A DNA stretch of 64,000 nucleotides from Thermus thermophilus HB8 (lineage in GTDB: Bacteria; Deinococcota; Deinococci; Deinococcales; Thermaceae): the NCBI RefSeq assembly GCF_000091545.1, contig NC_006462.1, positions 192,993 through 256,992 of the forward strand. Reading direction: 5' to 3'. The notes beneath the pieces were generated by a model that was not told the origin of the DNA, made no database searches, and was given only the letters and a program-made list of their open reading frames with translations. Below are positions 59,706 to 64,000 of this stretch, one piece after another; the stretch's first letter is position 1; each line of letters begins with the position of its first letter. Both the position numbers and the translations under genes were made by a program.

Positions 59706-60480
59706 AACCTCTCCTCCCTCTCGCCTCCTCGTAACCTAAGGCCTCGGAGATCTCCTTGGCCGCTTCCACGATGACGTTCCGGTAGGCCTGCTTCATCTCC
59801 AAAAACCGGTACTTGGGGACGGAAAAGCTCAGGGCGGCTATCACCTCCCCCGTGTGGTCCCGGATGGGGGCCGCCACGCAGCAGAGGTCGGGAAGGTACT
59901 CCTCCAGATCGTAGGCGTAGCCCCGCTCCCGCACCCCCCTGAGCTCGGAAAGGAGTTCCTCCAGGGTGGTGATGGTGTTGGGGGTGAGGGCGGGCAAACC
60001 GTGGGTCCTGACAACGGCGATCACCTCCTTCTCGCTCAGGCCGCTCAGGAGGACCTTGCCAAGGGCAGAGGCGTGAGCGTAGAGGTAGGCGCCCACGCCG
60101 GTGATGTTCACCTGAATGGCCCGGTTCCCTTGCTGTTTCTCCAGGTAGAGCACCCTGCCCCGCTCCAACACCGCCAGGTGCACGGTCTCACCGTAGAGCT
60201 CGGCCAGGCGGGCCATGCGGGGGCGGGCCTCGAGGCGAAGGGGAACCGACTCCATGAGAACGCGGTTGAGCAGGGGAATGCGCCAGCCCAGGCGGTACCG
60301 CCCCGAGGGCAGGCGGTGGAGTACCCCCCCCTCCACCAAGGAGCAGAGGAGACCATGCACGGTGGCCTTGGGAAGCCCCAGGGCCTGGGCGAGCTCCGTG
60401 ACCCCCCACTCGGGACGCTCCTCGGTGAAGAGGTCCAAGAGCTCCATGGCCTTCTTGACGCTCCGGATTACCTTCGGCAC
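59689..60480 (-). CDS. IclR-family regulator of the catabolic cluster
   Basis: 263 residues if started at GTG 60480 (PKVIRSVKKAMELLDLFTEE). The ATG at 60540 would add 20 residues but falls in the palindromic site 60532-60548, so I reject it as the main start. Winged helix: GVTELAQALGLPKATVHGLL. Ligand domain: YAHASALGKVLLSGLSEKEV and LPDLCCVAAPIRDHTGEVIA. It sits between the leftward operon and the rightward monooxygenase; the repeated GTTCGC..GCGAAC sites are its likely targets. Confidence 0.87.
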   Translation of the reverse strand: MPKVIRSVKKAMELLDLFTEERPEWGVTELAQALGLPKATVHGLLCSLVEGGVLHRLPSGRYRLGWRIPLLNRVLMESVPLRLEARPRMARLAELYGETVHLAVLERGRVLYLEKQQGNRAIQVNITGVGAYLYAHASALGKVLLSGLSEKEVIAVVRTHGLPALTPNTITTLEELLSELRGVRERGYAYDLEEYLPDLCCVAAPIRDHTGEVIAALSFSVPKYRFLEMKQAYRNVIVEAAKEISEALGYEEARGRRGYVRKG

Positions 60481-60531
60481 GGCCCTCAAGCGGTAGCGTA
60501 GTCCTTTTGGGGTAAACCCCACAACAAGTAT

Positions 60532-60548
60532 GTTCGCCATAACCGAAC
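60532..60548. promoter_or_regulatory. Operator candidate for the IclR regulator
   Basis: GTTCGCCATAACCGAAC: arms GTTCG/CGAAC around 7 bp, about 50 bp before the regulator start. Shares its half-site GTTCGCCATA with the sites near 62370 and 62430, so autoregulation is likely. Confidence 0.6.
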
Positions 60549-60638
60549 AAAGGCTCGCCGCCGAAGTCCCGAACTCTGCTCAGCCGAAGGCGCTCCCGAG
60601 ATTTGTCCCGTGATTTTGTAGCCGGGACCGAAGTTTCC

Positions 60639-60655
60639 GTTCGCCTTCAGCGAAC
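60639..60655. promoter_or_regulatory. Operator candidate upstream of the monooxygenase
   Basis: GTTCGCCTTCAGCGAAC: perfect 6 bp arms GTTCGC/GCGAAC with a 5 bp centre. A further half-site TTAGCGAAC is at 60695-60703. Both lie within 100 bp of the start codon at 60734. Confidence 0.65.
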
Positions 60656-60733
60656 CCGCCCCTTTGCAAAAGGGCCTCTTCCCTCTAAAGTCACTTAGCG
60701 AACCCCAAAGGGGTAAAGAAAGGAGGGTTTGGA

Positions 60734-62299
60734 ATGAACGAGCAGGTACATGCGCGGCTCAAGGCGCTGGCCCGGCCCATGACGGGCGAGGAGTACCTGG
60801 AGAGCCTCCGGGACGGCCGGGAGGTCTACTTCATGGGCGAGCGGGTGAAGGACGTGACCACCCACCCCGCCTTCCGCAACACCGCCCGCATGTTCGCCCG
60901 CTGGTACGACCGGCTGCACGAGCTCCACAAGGAGGACCTGGAGCGCTCTAAGGACCCCTCGGGCTGGAAGTGGACCGTGCCCACCGAGTCCGGCAACGGC
61001 TGGACCCACCCCTTCTTCGTGGGGCCCCGGAGCGCCGAGGACCTCCTCAAGGCCCGGGACACCATCGCCGAACTGCAACGGACGGTCTACGGCTGGGGCG
61101 GCCGCAGCCCCGACTACAAGGCGGCCTTCGTGGGCACCCTGGGGCCCAACGCCGAGTTCTACGCCCCCTACCAGGAAAACGCCCGCCGCTGGTACAAGGA
61201 AACCCAGGAAAAGCTCCTCTACTGGAACCACGCCATCGTCAACCCCCCCGTGGACCGGCACAAGCCCGTGGAGGAGGTGGGGGACGTCTACATGCACGTG
61301 GAGCGGGAGACGGACGCGGGCATCGTGGTCTCGGGGGCCAAGGTGGTGGCCACGGGGAGCGCCTTCACCCACGTGAACTTCATCGCCCACTACGGGCCCC
61401 TTCCCATCAAGGACAAGAAGTTCGCCCTCATCTTCGTGGTGCCCATGGACGCCAAGGGGGTCAAGCTCATCTCCCGGGCCTCCTACGAGTTCATCGCCGC
61501 CAAGACAGGGAGCCCCTTTGACTACCCCCTCTCCAGCCGCCTGGACGAGAACGACGCCATCCTCGTCTTTGACAACGTGCTGGTGCCCTGGGAGAACGTC
61601 TTCGTCTACGGGGACGTGGAGAAGGTGAACGCCTTCTTCCCCCTCTCGGGCTTCGTCCACCGCTTCCCCTTCCAGGGGTGCACCCGCCTGGCGGTGAAGC
61701 TGGACTTCATCGCCGGCCTCACGATGAAGGCCCTGGACGTCACCGGGGCCTCCCAGTTCCGCGGCGTCCAGGCCCGACTGGGCGAGATCCTCACCTACCG
61801 CAACCTCTTCTGGGCCCTCACGGAGGCCATGGCCCGCGACCCCATGCCCTGGGTGGACGGGTACGTCCTGCCCAACCTCTGGGCGGGCCTCACCTACCGG
61901 GTGCTTGCCCCGGAGGTCTACCCCAAAATCAAGGACATCATTGAGCGCGACCTGGCGAGCGCCCTCATCTACCTGCCCTCCCACGCCAAGGATTTCCAGA
62001 ACCCCCAGATCCGGCGGTACCTGGACCAGTACGTGCGGGGCAACGGGGTGGACGCCGTCACCCGGGTAAAGATCATGAAGGCGCTTTGGGACGCCGTGGG
62101 CACGGAGTTCGGTGGCCGCCACGAGCTCTACGAGCGCAACTACGCTGGGAACCACGAGAACATCCGCATAGAGGTTCTGGGGGCGATGGAGGCCGCCGGG
62201 GTCAACGAGGCCCTCAGGGCCTTCGTGGACAAGTTCCTCGGGGAGTACGACCTGGAGGGCTGGAAGGTGCCTGACCTCATCAACCCCACGGAGGCCTAA
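60734..62299 (+). CDS. Two-component flavin monooxygenase, large subunit (phenol/4-HPA 3-hydroxylase type)
   Basis: 521 residues from ATG 60734 (AAGGAGGG upstream). HpaB family: MTGEEYLESLRDGREVYFMG start, NPPVDRHKP, GAKVVATGSAFTHVNFIAHY, VPWENVFVYGD, and the C-terminal GRHELYERNYAGNHENIRIE. Uses FADH2 from the reductase at 56408 to hydroxylate a phenolic ring. Members include 4-hydroxyphenylacetate 3-hydroxylase and the phenol hydroxylase of thermophilic bacilli. Since all lower genes belong to the catechol route and no HpaF/HpaG-type genes are present, phenol is the better guess. Confidence 0.88.
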   Translation: MNEQVHARLKALARPMTGEEYLESLRDGREVYFMGERVKDVTTHPAFRNTARMFARWYDRLHELHKEDLERSKDPSGWKWTVPTESGNGWTHPFFVGPRSAEDLLKARDTIAELQRTVYGWGGRSPDYKAAFVGTLGPNAEFYAPYQENARRWYKETQEKLLYWNHAIVNPPVDRHKPVEEVGDVYMHVERETDAGIVVSGAKVVATGSAFTHVNFIAHYGPLPIKDKKFALIFVVPMDAKGVKLISRASYEFIAAKTGSPFDYPLSSRLDENDAILVFDNVLVPWENVFVYGDVEKVNAFFPLSGFVHRFPFQGCTRLAVKLDFIAGLTMKALDVTGASQFRGVQARLGEILTYRNLFWALTEAMARDPMPWVDGYVLPNLWAGLTYRVLAPEVYPKIKDIIERDLASALIYLPSHAKDFQNPQIRRYLDQYVRGNGVDAVTRVKIMKALWDAVGTEFGGRHELYERNYAGNHENIRIEVLGAMEAAGVNEALRAFVDKFLGEYDLEGWKVPDLINPTEA

Positions 62300-62316
62300 G
62301 GTTCCTCCACGGCCGC

Positions 62317-62340
62317 GCCGGGGTCCTGAGGACCCCCGGC
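62317..62340 (+). terminator. Hairpin after the monooxygenase gene
   Basis: GCCGGGGTCC, loop TGA, GGACCCCCGGC, 18 bp after the stop. One bulged C. No T-run. Confidence 0.7.
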
Positions 62341-62362
62341 GTGTTCCTCGCATCCCGCTTGC

Positions 62363-62379
62363 GTTTGACTATGGCGAAC
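62363..62379 (+). promoter_or_regulatory. Operator candidate, first of two direct repeats
   Basis: TTTGACTATGGCGAACACC lies at 62364-62382 and is repeated with one change at 62420. The GGCGAAC part matches the regulator half-site. Confidence 0.55.
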
Positions 62380-62418
62380 ACCACCCCGCCGTTCAACACC
62401 TCTTCATGCGGGAGCGGG

Positions 62419-62435
62419 ATTTGACTATAGCGAAC
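62419..62435 (+). promoter_or_regulatory. Operator candidate, second direct repeat
   Basis: TTTGACTATAGCGAACACC at 62420-62438, 56 bp after the first copy and just upstream of the -35 box at 62449. This spacing suits activation or looping control of the dioxygenase promoter. Confidence 0.55.
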
Positions 62436-62448
62436 ACCCCCCTTGCGC

Positions 62449-62477
62449 TTTACACTTTCAAGTACCTAGCATACAAC
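62449..62477 (+). promoter_or_regulatory. Promoter of the catechol dioxygenase gene
   Basis: TTTACA at 62449-62454, 17 bp spacer, TACAAC at 62472-62477, 33 bp before the ATG. Moderate match. Confidence 0.55.
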
Positions 62478-62509
62478 TGGCCTCAAGGCCAAAACGAGGG
62501 AGGTAAACC

Positions 62510-63484
62510 ATGAAGCCGGAGCCGATTTTTGACGTGCACCAGCTGGCCCACGTGGAGATCTACACCCCCAACCCCGAAGGGACCCTCTGGTTCTTCCGCG
62601 ATCTCCTGGGCATGGAGGTCACGAAGCAGGAGGGGCAGTCCGTGTACATGCGGGCCTACGAGGACTGGTACCACCACACCCTGAAGATCACCGAGGCCCC
62701 CAAGCCCGGCCTGGGCCACGTGGCCTGGCGCACCAGCTCCCCCCAGGCCCTGGAACGCCGGGTGAAGGCCCTGGAGGCCACGGGCCTTGGCAAGGGCTGG
62801 ATTGACGGGGACCTCGGCCACGGGCCCGCCTACCGCTTCACCACCCCGGACGGGCACCCCATGGAGCTCCTCTGGGAGGTGGAGTACTACGAGCCCCCCG
62901 AGGACAAGAAGACCCCCCTCCTCAACCGTCCCCAGAAGCGGCCCCTGAGGGGCGTGCCCGTGCGCCGCCTGGACCACGTGAACCTCCTGGCCTCGGACGT
63001 CACCGTCAACAAGAACTTCATGATGGAGCACCTAGGCTTCCGCCTCCGGGAGCACATCGTCATGAAGGACGGCACCGAGGCCGGGGCCTGGATCAGCGTG
63101 AGCCCCCTGGTCCACGAGATCGCCTTCATGCGGGACGGCAAGAGGGCCAAGGGGCGTCTGCACCACATCTGCTACTGGTACGGCTACCCCCATGACCTGA
63201 ACAACATCGCCGACGTCTTCCGCGAGGTAGGGATCAAGATCGAGGCCGGCCCCGGCAAGCACGGCATCAGCCAGGCCATGTTCATGTACGTCCTCGAGCC
63301 CGGCGGGAACCGGGTGGAGCTCTTCGGCGACCCCGGCTACCTCATCTTTGATCCCGACTGGAAGCCCATCAAGTGGACGGAGGAAACCCTCGAGGCCGGC
63401 ATCATCTGGTACGGTAGCCCCCTGCCCGCCGAGTTCTTCCTCTACGGCACGCCGGATGTAGAAGAGCAGGTGGCGGCGGACTAG
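62510..63484 (+). CDS. Extradiol dioxygenase, catechol 2,3-dioxygenase type
   Basis: 324 residues, two VOC domain repeats. C-terminal domain iron ligands: H156 (LDHVNLLAS), H218 or H219 (RLHHICYW) and E270 (NRVELFGD). ATG with GGGAGGTAAACC upstream. Opens the catechol ring next to the hydroxyls, giving 2-hydroxymuconic semialdehyde, the substrate of the hydrolase and ALDH in the leftward operon. 3,4-dihydroxyphenylacetate 2,3-dioxygenases are close relatives, so the exact ring substrate needs testing. Confidence 0.9.
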   Translation: MKPEPIFDVHQLAHVEIYTPNPEGTLWFFRDLLGMEVTKQEGQSVYMRAYEDWYHHTLKITEAPKPGLGHVAWRTSSPQALERRVKALEATGLGKGWIDGDLGHGPAYRFTTPDGHPMELLWEVEYYEPPEDKKTPLLNRPQKRPLRGVPVRRLDHVNLLASDVTVNKNFMMEHLGFRLREHIVMKDGTEAGAWISVSPLVHEIAFMRDGKRAKGRLHHICYWYGYPHDLNNIADVFREVGIKIEAGPGKHGISQAMFMYVLEPGGNRVELFGDPGYLIFDPDWKPIKWTEETLEAGIIWYGSPLPAEFFLYGTPDVEEQVAAD

Positions 63485-63499
63485 CGGGGAAGTTTGCGC

Positions 63500-63526
63500 G
63501 GGGGCCTGGAACTTCCCCAGGCCCCC
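63500..63526 (+). terminator. Hairpin terminator after the dioxygenase
   Basis: Perfect stem GGGGGCCTGG / CCAGGCCCCC with a 7-nt loop, followed by TAATT, 16 bp after the stop. Confidence 0.78.
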
Positions 63527-63547
63527 TAATTGCAAGGAGGAGCCACA

Positions 63548-64000
63548 ATGAAACCTTCAAGGCGGGATTTTCTCAAGTGGACCAGCGCTCTGGTGGTGGG
63601 CTCGGCCTTCCACGGCCTGGGCAAGGCCCAGAGCGGCACGATCAAGATCGGCTTCGTCAGCCCTAGGACCGGCCCCCTTGCGGCCTTCGCCCAGCCCGAC
63701 GACTTCACCCTGGAGCAGGTGCGCAAAGCCACCGGCGGTAAGGTGCGGGTCGGGGGAAGGACCTATAACCCTATAACCTGGAAATCGTATACAAGGATTC
63801 CCAGTCCAACCCCAACCGCGCCGCCGAGGTGACCGCGGAACTCATCCTTAAAGACCGGGTCCACCTGGTGGTGGCCGGAAACACCCCGGAAACCACGGTG
63901 CCGGTGGCGGACCAGTGCGAGCTCAACGGCATTCCCTGCATCACCGACGACACGCCTTGGCAGCCTCAAAACTTGCACCTCCCGCATACCCCGCATAAAC
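63548..64000 (+). pseudogene. Branched-chain-type ABC substrate-binding protein, frameshifted, runs off window
   Basis: From ATG 63548 (AAGGAGGAGCC upstream): twin-arginine-like start KPSRRDFLKWTSALVVGSAF, then TIKIGFVSPRTGPLAAFAQP, the LivK fold start. At 63762-63777 CCTATAAC occurs twice in tandem; removing one copy restores RTYNLEIVYKDSQSNPNRAA and then ELILKDRVHLVVAGNTPETT. After TDDTPWQP (about 63967) the sequence becomes unlike the family. Probably took up an aromatic substrate. Broken by the 8 bp duplication, possibly also by a second event at the edge. Confidence 0.75.

Noticed and set aside
60734..62299. Naming the monooxygenase as HpaB of 4-hydroxyphenylacetate degradation
   Set aside because: No isomerase/decarboxylase genes of that pathway are present; the lower pathway is of catechol type. 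Kept as an alternative.
60695..62353. 552-codon frame antisense to the monooxygenase
   Set aside because: Artefact of GC-rich third positions; the plus-strand frame is a recognised family.
1..64000. tRNA or rRNA genes
   Set aside because: I saw no tRNA-like T-loop/CCA patterns or rRNA signatures on either strand.

Overview
The window reads as part of a Thermus megaplasmid, very close to Thermus thermophilus pTT27. GC is extreme with G/C-rich third codon positions, Shine-Dalgarno sites are strong AAGGAGGT types, and -10 boxes are TAnnnT. The gene order matches what I recall of the HB8 plasmid: Cascade, fdhD/fdh, RNR, SigE/anti-SigE, a second CRISPR locus, and the aldolase/acetaldehyde dehydrogenase pair. 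I could not run any search, so the species name is an inference.

Layout. (1) 1-9086: complete type I-E effector and adaptation operon (cas3 cut by the window edge, then cas8e, cse2, cas7e, cas5e, cas6e, cas1, cas2) running into its own 21-repeat array. (2) 9090-12997: pxpA, fdhD and a molybdopterin oxidoreductase on the minus strand. (3) 13348-17425: a two-gene exported module (OmpA-like protein, HEAT-repeat protein) with codon use unlike its neighbours. (4) 17426-21780: a scrapyard of a lone CRISPR repeat of another family, an IS110 remnant, a frameshifted IS256-family element, a parA remnant, an AbrB/PIN toxin-antitoxin pair and a frameshifted IS4-type element. (5) 21779-27780: a B12 riboswitch driving a thioesterase and class I ribonucleotide reductase, then a SigE/anti-SigE cassette and a ferritin-like protein. 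(6) 28286-34210: di-haem oxidoreductase and a haem/iron uptake operon (monooxygenase, DUF3386-like protein, HmuT, a 37-codon membrane ORF, HmuU, HmuV). (7) 34332-46222: a type I CRISPR-Cas locus of unsettled subtype. Two outward-facing cas operons each end in an identical terminator plus leader, placed as a perfect ~244 bp inverted repeat, and each leader feeds its own array. (8) 46223-48500: an IS110 remnant split by an intact IS256-family element with an 8 bp target duplication, then a second PIN toxin pair. (9) 48804-51270: a propeller-like lipoprotein and a degenerate integrase-like gene. (10) 51285-64000: a catabolic cluster that best fits phenol to catechol to meta-cleavage (two-component monooxygenase, catechol 2,3-dioxygenase, semialdehyde hydrolase and dehydrogenase, tautomerases, hydratase/decarboxylase, aldolase, acylating acetaldehyde dehydrogenase). 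An IclR regulator sits at the divergent centre with palindromic GTTCGC-N5-GCGAAC sites. It ends in a substrate-binding protein gene broken by an 8 bp tandem duplication.

The most unusual signals are: IS110 ends abutting CRISPR repeats of two different families at the same base; the inverted terminator-leader duplication enclosing a whole cas locus; the type I large subunit and cysteine-rich Cas7 that do not fit one named subtype cleanly; and a translationally coupled 37-codon membrane ORF in the haem operon. Several genes carry one-base homopolymer changes, which could be decay or assembly error.
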